A stretch of DNA of 64,000 nt from Carboxydothermus islandicus (GTDB lineage Bacteria; Bacillota; Z-2901; Carboxydothermales; Carboxydothermaceae): contig NZ_BDJL01000038.1 in the NCBI RefSeq assembly GCF_001950325.1, positions 1-64,000 on the forward strand, given 5' to 3'. The translations under genes and the position numbers were made by a program. Shown here piece after piece: positions 28,028 through 37,186 of the stretch; the first letter of the stretch is position 1; every line of letters begins with the position of its first letter. The notes under the pieces are model-generated. The model was given only the letters and a program-made list of their open reading frames with translations, was not told the origin of the DNA and did not search any database.

Positions 28028-28660
28028 TTATGATAAAACGTTGCTTTTATCGATAATTTCTTGAAGTTTTATTAAACCGTCAAAGCCTTCATCCTCAATG
28101 TTACAAAGAAATTCGCCAATTTTTTCTCCAAAGGTAATAAGTTCCTGCAGGGTATCTTTTGGTACATTAGCTAAATCACCCAGGATCGCCAGACTCTGAC
28201 CCATAAAAATTCGCTCCTCTTTATATTTATCTTCCACCGAATAAATTAAAGCCGCTTCATTTAAATCAAGAATTAACCTGGCCAGAGAACTTAAGTACTG
28301 TAAAAGTCCCGCATTGGCCAGCTCCAAAAAAAAGTTACCGTACATAAAATCGCCCACTAACACCTGATACTGGGTTTTTTGTCTTTCCCCGTGATACTCT
28401 TCTTCACCAATCTGCCGGTGAATTTCATGGGCAAGATAAATATAAGAAAATATTTCGGCTAATTTTAGTAGCTTCGTCCATTCAATCCCCAGCTTTTGCC
28501 CCACTATTAACCAAACTAAAATTCTTTTTTTAACAGCAGACATTTCCTTAATCTCGGGCAAAATTTCACCGTATTGTTCCACGTTACTTCGAAGTTTTTT
28601 AGCAATTACCTCCGTAATTTCCGCTGCCACTTTATGAAGTTCCCTTTCAGCAACACTCAT
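28028..28660 (-). CDS. Prenyl-synthase-like helical protein without the DDxxD motif (HepS-like)
   Basis: This 210-residue, all-helical protein has the layout of a trans-isoprenyl diphosphate synthase: LAEIFSYIYLAHEIHRQ sits where active enzymes have LIHDDVxD, and QYQVLVGDFMYGNFFLELAN matches the (V/I)L-GDxLxxxxF segment. The aspartate-rich motifs needed for catalysis are absent. In B. subtilis the non-catalytic subunit HepS of heptaprenyl diphosphate synthase is encoded next to menG. By analogy this may be a regulatory subunit that sets the menaquinone side-chain length. The partner is not in this window. The assignment is inference from pattern and context. Confidence 0.55.
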   Translation of the reverse strand: MSVAERELHKVAAEITEVIAKKLRSNVEQYGEILPEIKEMSAVKKRILVWLIVGQKLGIEWTKLLKLAEIFSYIYLAHEIHRQIGEEEYHGERQKTQYQVLVGDFMYGNFFLELANAGLLQYLSSLARLILDLNEAALIYSVEDKYKEERIFMGQSLAILGDLANVPKDTLQELITFGEKIGEFLCNIEDEGFDGLIKLQEIIDKSNVLS

Positions 28661-28769
28661 TTACAGTCCTCCTCAAAATAATACACACTTATACTATTAT
28701 TCTTTATTTTATCCCATTTTCCTGTTAGCTTTCGTAAAATTATTAGCAATCACCATTATTTAAATAAAT

Positions 28770-28824
28770 AAGCCCTACATACCTTCTCCGGCATGTAAGG
28801 CTTGCTAACCGTGTTTAAAACACG
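28770..28824 (-). terminator. Terminator downstream of speD, with a second small hairpin
   Basis: AAGCC-C-TACAT and ATGTA-A-GGCTT pair across 28770-28803 (one wobble on the minus strand), followed by ATTTATTT. A second perfect inverted repeat, CGTGTTT-A-AAACACG, lies at 28810-28824 closer to the speD stop. Confidence 0.7.
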
Positions 28825-28842
28825 TACTAATAAAAATCCCTC

Positions 28843-29232
28843 CTATAAATTGACGGCTTGACTCTCGGCAAACTCTTCAACCATGACGCCCCGCTTCGTT
28901 TCCTTAGCCGTCATGTACTTTGCCCCAAACTCCTTTGCCAGGTAATTTGTTGCATCCCAGGGATCTACTGTATCCCCGCAGGTAAATACATCAACAGCAG
29001 CGTAACCTAACTCAGGCCAAGTATGAATTGCAAGATGGGACTCAGAAATGACCACCACTCCGCTAACCCCTTGCGGACTGAACTTATGAAATGCTACCTC
29101 TCTAATTTCAGCACCTGCTTCCAAAGCACTTCTAACCATGATTTCTTCAACTCTTTTGACGTCATTTAAAACGTCAAACCCGCAGCCGTAAAGCTCGGCA
29201 ATCACATGACGGCCTAAAGCATTCATCGGCAC
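28843..29232 (-). CDS. speD: S-adenosylmethionine decarboxylase proenzyme
   Basis: SpeD supplies decarboxylated SAM for spermidine synthesis. The 129-residue proenzyme is the short, class 1B form (SpeH type). The self-cleavage site is in [14 protein letters not shown]: Ser65 becomes the pyruvoyl group. His70 and Cys85 (DVFTCG) are the conserved catalytic partners. It is transcribed alone, between its own promoter at 29304-29331 and the terminator at 28770. Confidence 0.95.
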   Translation of the reverse strand: MPMNALGRHVIAELYGCGFDVLNDVKRVEEIMVRSALEAGAEIREVAFHKFSPQGVSGVVVISESHLAIHTWPELGYAAVDVFTCGDTVDPWDATNYLAKEFGAKYMTAKETKRGVMVEEFAESQAVNL

Positions 29233-29303
29233 TTCCTCCTTTAAATAATTTTTGGGAAACTATAACCCCCTTTGTATACATGGGCTTAATTCAATCAAAT
29301 TAA

Positions 29304-29331
29304 ATTTTAGCACATAAATCCCTGTTGTCAA
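29304..29331 (-). promoter_or_regulatory. Promoter of speD
   Basis: On the minus strand TTGACA (29326-29331) and TAAAAT (29304-29309) are separated by 16 bases. The start of speD follows about 70 bases downstream with AAAGGAGG. Confidence 0.75.
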
Positions 29332-29421
29332 TAAAAAAATAGAGATTTTCTGAATTAATTTCGTTTAATTTTGGTTAATTCTTTATTATCCTTAAAAATT
29401 TTTAAGATTTCATGGCTTTTT

Positions 29422-30177
29422 CTATGCTTTCACAAAATTTCTTAGGCTTCCAATGCCCGAAATCTTTACCTCAACCATGTCTCCATGAGTAAGTTTACCA
29501 ACACCGCTGGGGGTTCCCGTTAAAATTACATCTCCGGGCTTTAAAGTCATGATTTTAGAAATAAAACTTACCAAAAAATAGGGATGAAACAGCATTTTAG
29601 AAGTATTACTCTTTTGCCGAAGTTCCCCATTTAAATAAGTTTCTATCCCAAGGTTGTCGGGCTCAATTTCGGTAACAATCCACGGTCCAAGGGGACAAAA
29701 AGTATCGAACGATTTTCCCCGCGTCCACTGTCCATCCTTCCGCTGTAAGTCCCGGGCGGTAACATCATTGGCACAGGTATAACCCAAGATAAAATTCCTT
29801 GCCTCTTCCTCCTTAACATTCCGCCCTTCCTTTTTAATCACCACAGCCAGTTCCCCTTCATAGTCCACCCGCCGACTCTCTTGAGGTAATATTATTACGT
29901 CCAAAGGACCAATTACCGCGGTAGGCGGCTTCAGAAAAATTACCGGTTCGTCCGGCAACTGGTGTTTAAATTCGTCAATGTGGTCCCGGTAGTTTAAACC
30001 TACGCAGATAATTTTCGACGGTAATACCGGAGGTAGTAATTTGACCTCAGTAAGCGAAAGTATCTTTCCACTGGAATTAATCTCGCCGAAAATGTCCCCA
30101 TTTAAAATTTCTACCTTATCATCATTAATTTTCACGTACTTACCCTGCCCCGCTATTAAGGCTCTACCTAAAATCAT
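29422..30177 (-). CDS. Fumarylacetoacetate hydrolase-family protein
   Basis: The 251-residue protein has the FAH fold: [16 protein letters not shown], the metal-binding [25 protein letters not shown], and the C-terminal [13 protein letters not shown]. Members hydrolyse or decarboxylate acylpyruvates and related 2-oxo acids; the substrate is unknown here. Its ATG overlaps the stop of the upstream membrane-protein gene by four bases, the end of a run recD2-GT-membrane protein-FAH. Confidence 0.88.
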   Translation of the reverse strand: MILGRALIAGQGKYVKINDDKVEILNGDIFGEINSSGKILSLTEVKLLPPVLPSKIICVGLNYRDHIDEFKHQLPDEPVIFLKPPTAVIGPLDVIILPQESRRVDYEGELAVVIKKEGRNVKEEEARNFILGYTCANDVTARDLQRKDGQWTRGKSFDTFCPLGPWIVTEIEPDNLGIETYLNGELRQKSNTSKMLFHPYFLVSFISKIMTLKPGDVILTGTPSGVGKLTHGDMVEVKISGIGSLRNFVKA

Positions 30178-32348
30178 TTTTCTCCCTCCCGTACAAATAA
30201 TAATACTTGATATAAAAGCGGCAAAACGCTGTAATTCATAGTAGTAGCTGCCGCCACAATACCCGAATCATTAAAAATAAGAGCAGCAACACTTGCCACT
30301 AAAATTGCCACCAACCCTTTGTAAAACACCGGCATTTCCGTTTTTATTCTGTTCATATAACCGGGAGGTCGGTAAAACGAAAACGCTAAAGCCAGTAAGC
30401 TCGTTAAAAATACCCTGCTCCAGATAGTGTATTTAATAAGTTTAATATTCATCCCTACCTTGCGAATTATAATCCCCGCTAAAACCGAAAGACCACCTGC
30501 CCTTACTTCCTGTATAGCCCTTGCCACGTGGGACTGAGCTTTAGCGCTTAAAAATGCATCATAGGTATAAACCGCAATTAAACCTGCCATTACCGCTCCT
30601 AATAATATCAACACGTTTCGTACGTTAAAACGGATGTTTAAAAATAACGCCAGAAAAACGGTAAAACCAAACAACGCCGTTAAAGCTCCCCCAAAGTTTG
30701 CTCCAAAAGAGGGAGAGGAAATAAGTAAATAAACGGCAATAAAAGCAAGCGGATATAAAACGTAAGCTTTCTTCTTAAAACGCGTACCAAAATAGCTTGC
30801 TAAGTATAAAGTAACCCCTACCAAAACCCCCATATACTCGTTGCCAATCCCGTAATACCTGGCGCCGGCCATCGGGTCGTAACCGAGAACCGAGCGGCGG
30901 ATTAACTCCTGGTGATTTAAAAGGTCAAAAATCAACGAAACAAAGGTAATTATTCCGATAACCGCAAAGCTATCTATTCCCAGAAGTTTATTTAGAATTT
31001 TTGCCAGTACCACCAAAGTTAAATTTAAAAGCACCGCAATTAAAAAGTTTAAAATAAGGTTACTGGTGTAAAAAAAGGAAAGCCATAAAAACGTTAAAGG
31101 TACCGTAAATAAAAACAAAAAGGCAAGCTCCAGTCCTTTAACTTTTTTGTAATACAGGCCAAAAAGTCCGTATATTAGCGTAAGAATTAAAACGGTAATA
31201 TAACTTTTAACTAAAGGCGGCCGTAAATTGTAAGTAATTAAGATCTGGTTATGATAATCTTTCAGGTAATTTAACGCATTTGCCCTGCTAATTCCCTGCA
31301 CCGAACGGCCAAAAACCTCTACCGGTGGCTCAATACCATAAAAAGTCAAGATAGTAGCGGTAAGATCCATATTGGTAATTAAACCGGGTCTTTTTGTGGT
31401 GCCGGAGGTAAGTAACCCGGGACCAAACCCCCGGCCCCAGGCCACCGCAAAGCCCAGGTAATCTTTCTTTACCAGCATATCCCTGCTGGGATAGGGAGTA
31501 AAAATAATAAGGGTATCTTTTTTAGGATTTAACTTTAAAAGCATTTTTCCTAAAAAAGCATCGACTTCCTGAAAAACCTTCGTTTTCTGGCGTTTTATTT
31601 CCCGGTCAAAAAGTAAGTTTTTAAAATAATCAATTCGGGCAAGATCCCCTGTTTCTATGACCACCAAATCCGAACTCTGCCAATTGTCCCTTACAAAAGC
31701 ATAAATCTTTTCATAATCACTTCTAAAACCTCCGGGAAAATCCGGGTCCTTTTTTAATACTTCCCGGTTTACCAATCCCAAAGGAGTAACACCGGTTTTA
31801 TCCATGGTCAAAAGGGTAATTTCCCGGAAATACTCTTTCCCGGCATCGGCATTCCCCACTACCAGCGTTTTTATTCCCCGTTTTTTTAACTCTTCACCTA
31901 TTAAGCCAATCTTAAACGAGTATTTTAACGAGCGGCTTTCCCGTTCCGCTTCCACCGCACCTAAGTTAACAACCGCTTCCCCGGAGGGTTCCTTCCTAAA
32001 GAAGGTACGATATAAAAAAAACCCTTCCTGGCCTTCGTACTCTTCTCCGTAATTAAACGCAAGTCTACCTGTTTCTCCACCGCGAAGGTGGGCACCGCTA
32101 CCGATGGTAAGATAAGCATTTACGCTATTCAGACCACCACCGGTATTATTATTCATTAAGGCTAAACTACCTTCCTTAAAAACCCGCTCAAAATTTGGAT
32201 TCCGGCCAAGCTCCGTTAATTCCTCAAAGGATAATCCATCCAGGGAAATTAACACCAATTTTCCGGGAGATCCGGCAAAGGTAGAAGAAGAACAAAGTAC
32301 TGCTGCCGTTATAACCATTAAAACTACGTAAAATAGCTTTTTTCTCAT
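30174..32348 (-). CDS. Membrane protein with extracytoplasmic alkaline-phosphatase-fold domain
   Basis: The 724-residue protein opens with a signal sequence ([17 protein letters not shown]...TFAG) followed by [15 protein letters not shown], the start of an alkaline-phosphatase/sulfatase-superfamily domain (about residues 30-365) including [30 protein letters not shown] and [17 protein letters not shown]. The second half (about 380-720) has about eleven membrane helices. Function is not established. The preceding glycosyltransferase suggests envelope polymer or lipid modification. It overlaps both neighbours by four bases. Confidence 0.7.
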   Translation of the reverse strand: MRKKLFYVVLMVITAAVLCSSSTFAGSPGKLVLISLDGLSFEELTELGRNPNFERVFKEGSLALMNNNTGGGLNSVNAYLTIGSGAHLRGGETGRLAFNYGEEYEGQEGFFLYRTFFRKEPSGEAVVNLGAVEAERESRSLKYSFKIGLIGEELKKRGIKTLVVGNADAGKEYFREITLLTMDKTGVTPLGLVNREVLKKDPDFPGGFRSDYEKIYAFVRDNWQSSDLVVIETGDLARIDYFKNLLFDREIKRQKTKVFQEVDAFLGKMLLKLNPKKDTLIIFTPYPSRDMLVKKDYLGFAVAWGRGFGPGLLTSGTTKRPGLITNMDLTATILTFYGIEPPVEVFGRSVQGISRANALNYLKDYHNQILITYNLRPPLVKSYITVLILTLIYGLFGLYYKKVKGLELAFLFLFTVPLTFLWLSFFYTSNLILNFLIAVLLNLTLVVLAKILNKLLGIDSFAVIGIITFVSLIFDLLNHQELIRRSVLGYDPMAGARYYGIGNEYMGVLVGVTLYLASYFGTRFKKKAYVLYPLAFIAVYLLISSPSFGANFGGALTALFGFTVFLALFLNIRFNVRNVLILLGAVMAGLIAVYTYDAFLSAKAQSHVARAIQEVRAGGLSVLAGIIIRKVGMNIKLIKYTIWSRVFLTSLLALAFSFYRPPGYMNRIKTEMPVFYKGLVAILVASVAALIFNDSGIVAAATTMNYSVLPLLYQVLLFVREGEK

Positions 32349-33445
32349 TTAAGTAACCCCCTGTAAATCTCCTCGTTTCTCCGGACCATATAAGCTACGT
32401 TGTATTTCTCCCTTACGGTGATATAAGCCCTTTCTCCAAGACTTAAACGCAAACTTTCATTGAAAATTAACGTATAAAGGGCTTCAGTTAAGGCTGTAGC
32501 ATCCCTGGAAGGAACCAGTAAACCATTTTCCCCGGAATTAATGATTTCCGGAATTCCCCCTACGTTTGTGGCAATTACGGCTAATTTCCAGCTCATTGCT
32601 TCGAGAAGGGATAAGGGTAGTCCTTCGGAAAGGGACGGTAAAACAAAAATATCAATTTCCCGGTAAAATTCGGCGGGATTTGGAATGTATCCGGGAAAGG
32701 TAACCAGGCTTTCAATCCCCAGCTCTTTTGCTAACTCTTTCAATTCATCTTTTAAAGGGCCATCACCGCCAATAATCGCTCGAAATTTCACTCCCCTGTT
32801 ACTGAGAAGGGCTAAGGCTTCTAAAAGATAATTTAAACCCTTTTGCGGGGCAAAACGGGCTAACGTACCTATTACCACCGGCTGGTGGGGAATTGTTTTT
32901 ACCTCCTCCGGAATCTCTACCCCGTTAGGAATCACAGTAATTTTTTCAGCAAAAACCCCATGTCTTAAGATTAATTCTTTCTTTAAATTTTCACTGACCG
33001 CAATTACTTTATGGGTATAAAATTTAGTTAAAAACCGCTCAATGAGCGAGGCAATAATTCTTTTAAAAGTCGCTACATTTTCATGCCAGATGGAGTTATG
33101 AACGGTATAAACCACCGGCACCCCTGCCAAAAAAGCAGCCATTCTTCCCGGCAGTGCCGCCTTAAAACCATGGCAGTGAACTATCCGGTACCCTTCTTTT
33201 TTAATAATGCGGTAAAGGGAATAGCAGGCTTTTAAATCCCCTTTTAAGGAAATTCCTGCAGGAATTGCTACGGAATAGTAGGTTACTCCCAGATCTTTTA
33301 AGGTTTTTTGCTCAGCTTCGGTTAACTCGCCGGCAAAGCCAAAAATAAAATCACCACTTTTCTTTTGCAGCAGGGAAAAAATATGCTTTTTAATTCCCCC
33401 CGCCGATGGCCGCATTACCTGTAAAACTTTAACCTTCCCGCTCAA
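32345..33445 (-). CDS. GT4-family glycosyltransferase
   Basis: The protein (about 366 residues from the TTG at 33445) has the GT-B fold: VMRPSAGGIKKHIFSLL at the start, HCHGFKAALPGRMAA, VIPNGVEIPE, and the GT4 donor-site block FVLPSLSEGLPLSLLEAMSW followed by GGIPEIINSGENGLLVP. The start is uncertain: the TTG has AAGGGTGAT upstream, a GTG at 33454 is also possible, and an open frame continues to 33559 over recD2 without support. It probably works in envelope glycan synthesis; acceptor unknown. Confidence 0.88.
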   Translation of the reverse strand: MSGKVKVLQVMRPSAGGIKKHIFSLLQKKSGDFIFGFAGELTEAEQKTLKDLGVTYYSVAIPAGISLKGDLKACYSLYRIIKKEGYRIVHCHGFKAALPGRMAAFLAGVPVVYTVHNSIWHENVATFKRIIASLIERFLTKFYTHKVIAVSENLKKELILRHGVFAEKITVIPNGVEIPEEVKTIPHQPVVIGTLARFAPQKGLNYLLEALALLSNRGVKFRAIIGGDGPLKDELKELAKELGIESLVTFPGYIPNPAEFYREIDIFVLPSLSEGLPLSLLEAMSWKLAVIATNVGGIPEIINSGENGLLVPSRDATALTEALYTLIFNESLRLSLGERAYITVREKYNVAYMVRRNEEIYRGLLK

Positions 33446-35666
33446 CCAGATCACCCTTTTTAAAAACTCCTCCGAGTCTTTCCGGCAAAGAAGAATACCT
33501 GGTTTCTTCCTTAATATTTTCCACCGCCTGCCGTAAAGCCCAGGTAGTACCGATGACAATAAGCATTTTCTTGGCCCTGGTTACCGCAGTATAAAGAAGA
33601 TTTCTCTTAAGTAGAGGATAATGGTAATTATGTAAAACAAGAACAACCACCGGATATTCCATTCCCTGAGCTTTATGAACGGTGGTAGCATAAGACAACG
33701 TCAGCTCTTCTAAATCCGTTTTCCGGTATTTTATGTTTTTGCCGTCAAAAGAAACAATGATTTCTTCTTCATCCCCGGATTTAATAATTTTTTTGATAAA
33801 CCCGGTTTCGCCGTTAAATACCCCATCTTCTCCCCGTTCGTAATTGTTTTTTATCTGCATGACCTTATCGTTCACTTTAAAAGAAGTACCGAAAAATTTT
33901 ACTTCCTGTGTTTCAAAGCCGTTAAACAGTTTTTGCAGTAAAACATTTAAATTTTCTACCCCCAAAGCGCCCTTCCGCATCGGGGATAAAACCGCAATAT
34001 CTTCCGGAGAATACCCGTAATTTTCCCAGAGCTTTTTAACCACTTTTAAAAGAAGATTGGTAATATTTTCCGTATCTTTAGCCGGAAGAAAAAACACATC
34101 CTCCAACATTCTTTCCCCAAGTAGCCGCTCAAGCTCAAACCAATCCCCGGTTAAAACCCGGTGGGCAACCTCGATAATCCCTGCATCTTCTCCCTGACGA
34201 AAAACCGTTTTCAGGCTGATGCGCGGAATTTCTTCCACCGCTAACAAATCTTTCAACAATTGCCCGGGACCCACCGGAGGCAGCTGATTGGGATCTCCCA
34301 CCAGTACCAGCCGGCATTCCGGAGTTATGGCCTCAAATAAAGCAGCAGCCAAAGGTAAATCAAGCATGGAAACTTCATCAATTATTATTAAATCGTAGGG
34401 TAAAGGCTCGTATTTGTTATAACGAAAAAGCAGTTCTCCCGAACGGGTTTCCCCCTCCGGTTCTAAGAGACGGTGAATTGTCGCCGCCGGCATGCCGGTG
34501 CTCTCGGAAAGCCTTTTCGCCGCGCGACCGGTAGGTGCCGCCAGAGCAATTTTGTTTTTAGGAAAAAACCTCTGGTACAGCTCAATAAATCCTTTGATTA
34601 CCGTGGTTTTTCCGGTACCCGGCCCCCCGGTTAAAACAAAAAGTTTTTTCTCGGCAAACATTAACGATAAAGCTTCCTTTTGTAATGGGTCGTAAGAAAT
34701 TCCCAGTTTTTTTTCTACCTCGTTCAGAGGCTTCTTTATATTAATTTTTTTATCGGTAATAGTTAAAAGAAAGGCTACTTTCCGCGCCACCGTTTTTTCC
34801 GCATCATAAAGCTTTTTTAAATAAAGCCGGTCCCTTTCCAGGCACACTTCTCCGGTTCTTAAAAGTACGGAAAGTCCCTCGTCGAGGGTCTCAGGCCCAA
34901 ACCCTTCCCCCAGAAGAGCCAGACCTTTGTTATACACTTCTACCAGAGGTAAATAAACATGTCCCTGCTCCAGAGCTTCCTTTAACACATAAACGATAGA
35001 AGCTTTCATCCGGTAGAGGTGGTTTGGGGGAAAATGCCAATCCCTTGCCAGCTTATCAAAGGGTGCAAAAGCAAAACCGTAAAGTTCATGAATGGGGTTG
35101 TAAGGGTTCTCTTTTAAGTGCTCTATTAATCCTTCCCGGTAAAATTTGAGCAGGGTTTTAATTTGATGCGGTTCCAAGTTCAGCGGGGCTAATAAATTAA
35201 AAGCTTCCTCAAAAAGATACTCTTCTTTTAGTTTCTGGTACAGGCTTTCCGCTTTTTCAAAGGAAATGCCTTTTATTTTTGTCAACTGGGAAAAATCTTT
35301 TAGGATAACGGTCAGGGAGTCCATGCCAAATCTTTCAACAATTTTCGCTGCCGTTTTTTCCCCAATTCCCTTAACCCCCAAGTTAGACAGGTATGAGATT
35401 AACTGTTCCGGGGAATTTGGTCTTTCCTTTTCGTAGTATTTAACCTGAAACTGCAAGCCGTAATTGGGGTTATTGACAAACTTTCCCGAAACCCGGTACC
35501 GTTCGCCTACCCGGCAGTTAATTATTTCCCCTAAAATATCAATAATTTCCCCCTGCCGTTCGCCTTCTAAAATCTTGGCTCCGGCAATAATAAAATTTTC
35601 CCGGGAAAATTTTATATATTTTACTTCAATATTAATAGTCTCTTCCAAAAGAAAATTCCTGGTCAT
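33429..35666 (-). CDS. recD2: ATP-dependent RecD2-type DNA helicase
   Basis: This 745-residue SF1B helicase is of the RecD2 type found in bacteria without RecBC. The N-terminal region (1-90) is OB-like, then tandem helix-hairpin-helix motifs (LSNLGVKGIGEKTAAKIVER, LTKIKGISFEKAE). The motor has Walker A LTGGPGTGKTT, Walker B LIIIDEVSML, GDPNQLPPVGPG and the C-terminal SYATTVHKAQGMEYPVVVL with YTAVTRAKK. It unwinds DNA 5' to 3' and takes part in repair. Confidence 0.95.
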   Translation of the reverse strand: MTRNFLLEETINIEVKYIKFSRENFIIAGAKILEGERQGEIIDILGEIINCRVGERYRVSGKFVNNPNYGLQFQVKYYEKERPNSPEQLISYLSNLGVKGIGEKTAAKIVERFGMDSLTVILKDFSQLTKIKGISFEKAESLYQKLKEEYLFEEAFNLLAPLNLEPHQIKTLLKFYREGLIEHLKENPYNPIHELYGFAFAPFDKLARDWHFPPNHLYRMKASIVYVLKEALEQGHVYLPLVEVYNKGLALLGEGFGPETLDEGLSVLLRTGEVCLERDRLYLKKLYDAEKTVARKVAFLLTITDKKINIKKPLNEVEKKLGISYDPLQKEALSLMFAEKKLFVLTGGPGTGKTTVIKGFIELYQRFFPKNKIALAAPTGRAAKRLSESTGMPAATIHRLLEPEGETRSGELLFRYNKYEPLPYDLIIIDEVSMLDLPLAAALFEAITPECRLVLVGDPNQLPPVGPGQLLKDLLAVEEIPRISLKTVFRQGEDAGIIEVAHRVLTGDWFELERLLGERMLEDVFFLPAKDTENITNLLLKVVKKLWENYGYSPEDIAVLSPMRKGALGVENLNVLLQKLFNGFETQEVKFFGTSFKVNDKVMQIKNNYERGEDGVFNGETGFIKKIIKSGDEEEIIVSFDGKNIKYRKTDLEELTLSYATTVHKAQGMEYPVVVLVLHNYHYPLLKRNLLYTAVTRAKKMLIVIGTTWALRQAVENIKEETRYSSLPERLGGVFKKGDLVEREG

Positions 35667-35722
35667 ATTTTTCCCTTCATTTTATAAGGATTTAGCATAA
35701 TTTTACTACAATTTTAAAAAAG

Positions 35723-35755
35723 AAAAAACCCCGGCACAAGCCGCCGGAGTTTTTT
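35723..35755 (-). terminator. Terminator of hcp
   Basis: CCCCGGC (35729-35735) and GCCGGAG (35743-35749) pair around a seven-base loop, flanked by A and T runs. On the minus strand it follows the hcp stop directly and ends in GGTTTTTTCTTTTTT. Confidence 0.85.
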
Positions 35756-35758
35756 CTC

Positions 35759-37054
35759 TTAACCAAGGATAGCTTTTAAGTCTTCGTCGGGAGTTGTGAT
35801 AAGCTGTAATCCAAACTTTTCGTTTAAGATGGCCAGTAAATTAGGTGTCAGGAACGCGGGAGCGGTCGGGCCAATCCGAATATTCTTGACTCCAAGGTAG
35901 AGGAGGGATAAGAGGATGGCCACCGCTTTTTGTTCAAACCAGGACAGAATCAGACTAAGCGGCAGATCGTTTACTCCAACCTTGAAGGCTTCGGCTAAGG
36001 CCAGGGCAATTTTTACTGCCGAGTAGGAGTTATTGCACTGCCCGATATCGAGAAGCCGCGGAATACCGGTACCTTCGATTTCACCAAAGTCTTTGTGGAT
36101 GAAACGGTACTTACCGCAAGCCAAGGTCAGGATAATGGAGTCTTTGGGTACTTTATCGGCAATTTCGTTGTAGTAGTTCCGGGTGGTCTTTGCACCATCG
36201 CAACCGCCAATTAAGAAGAAGTGCTTGATCTTGCCGGACTTAACCCCTTCAATTATCGTATCGGCCAAGCTTAATACTGCGGTGTGGTGGAAGCCGGTAG
36301 TAATGTAGCCTCCTTCTTTCTCTTCCGCCGGAGGAAGTTCTAAAGCTTTCTTGATAACTTCGGAGAAGTCGCGATTGGCGATATGTTTTACTCCGGGCAG
36401 ATGAGCTACCCCGCAGGTAAACATCCGGTCCTTATAAGAATCCTTGGGAATTAAAACGCAGTTGGTAGTACCGAGAATTACTCCCGGGAATTCTTCAAAC
36501 TCTTTCTTCTGGTTCTGCCAGGCGGTACCGTAATTACCCACCAAGTGGGGGAATTTCTTTAACTCGGGATAAGCATGGGCCGGGAGCATCTCCCCATGGG
36601 TGTAAACATTAATTCCGGTACCTTCGGTTTGCTTTAAAAGCTCATACAAGTCTAAAAGGTCGTGGCCGGTAACCAGGATAGCCGGACCTTTTTTGATACC
36701 CGTGTAAACTTTTGTCGGCACAGGGTTGCCAAACTTTTCAGTATGAGCTTTATCCAGAAGCTCCATAATTTTGAGGTTCATTTCTCCGGCTTTTAACACC
36801 ATTTGCAGATGGTGGTCAAGATCAAAATCTACGTTGGTCAGGGTAGTAAAGAGAGCTTCATGCATAAAGGCATCTACTTCCGGATCATGAGCACCAAGTT
36901 CCCGGGCATGGTAAGCATAAGCAGCAATACCTTTTAAGCCAAAGATAAGTAAGTCCTGAAGAGCGGCAAGATCTTCGTTTTTTCCGCAAACTCCAACCGG
37001 TCCAACACAGCCTTTCCCCTGGGCAGTTTGCTCGCACTGGTAACAGAACATCAA
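35759..37054 (-). CDS. hcp: Hybrid-cluster protein (hydroxylamine reductase), short form
   Basis: Hcp carries a [4Fe-4S] cluster and a hybrid Fe-S-O cluster and reduces NO or hydroxylamine, protecting anaerobes from nitrosative stress. The N-terminal cysteines are CYQCEQTAQGKGC and then VGVCG (Cys4, 7, 16, 23). Hybrid-cluster ligand regions include TGHDLLDLYELL, TTNCVLIP, FTCGVAHLPG, LIGGCDGAK, LACGKYR and IGQCNNSYSA. At 431 residues it is the short (class III) form that lacks part of the helical N-terminal domain. It is a single-gene unit with its own terminator and a CRP-like site upstream. Confidence 0.95.
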   Translation of the reverse strand: MMFCYQCEQTAQGKGCVGPVGVCGKNEDLAALQDLLIFGLKGIAAYAYHARELGAHDPEVDAFMHEALFTTLTNVDFDLDHHLQMVLKAGEMNLKIMELLDKAHTEKFGNPVPTKVYTGIKKGPAILVTGHDLLDLYELLKQTEGTGINVYTHGEMLPAHAYPELKKFPHLVGNYGTAWQNQKKEFEEFPGVILGTTNCVLIPKDSYKDRMFTCGVAHLPGVKHIANRDFSEVIKKALELPPAEEKEGGYITTGFHHTAVLSLADTIIEGVKSGKIKHFFLIGGCDGAKTTRNYYNEIADKVPKDSIILTLACGKYRFIHKDFGEIEGTGIPRLLDIGQCNNSYSAVKIALALAEAFKVGVNDLPLSLILSWFEQKAVAILLSLLYLGVKNIRIGPTAPAFLTPNLLAILNEKFGLQLITTPDEDLKAILG

Positions 37055-37125
37055 TAAACCCCTCCTGTCAATAATTTTTCGCCTTCTGGCTACTTTAAAT
37101 TTTAAAAATAAAGGAGGGGCAATTC

Positions 37126-37141
37126 TGTTAAATTCGTCACA
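37126..37141. promoter_or_regulatory. CRP/FNR-family operator upstream of hcp
   Basis: TGTTA-AATTCG-TCACA is a near-palindrome matching the CRP/FNR pattern TGTGA-N6-TCACA at eight or nine of ten half-site bases. It lies about 70 bases before hcp. HcpR, a CRP/FNR-family regulator of hcp in many anaerobes, has a similar target; which regulator binds here is inference. Confidence 0.5.
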
Positions 37142-37186
37142 GTTTTATCATGAAATTTATTAAATTAAGTGGATTACTCGGATATT

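Noticed and set aside
29391-29406. AT-only inverted repeat CTTAAAAATTTTTAAG after the FAH gene
   Set aside because: It has no GC pairs in the core and no following T tract beyond background; it is too weak to call a terminator.
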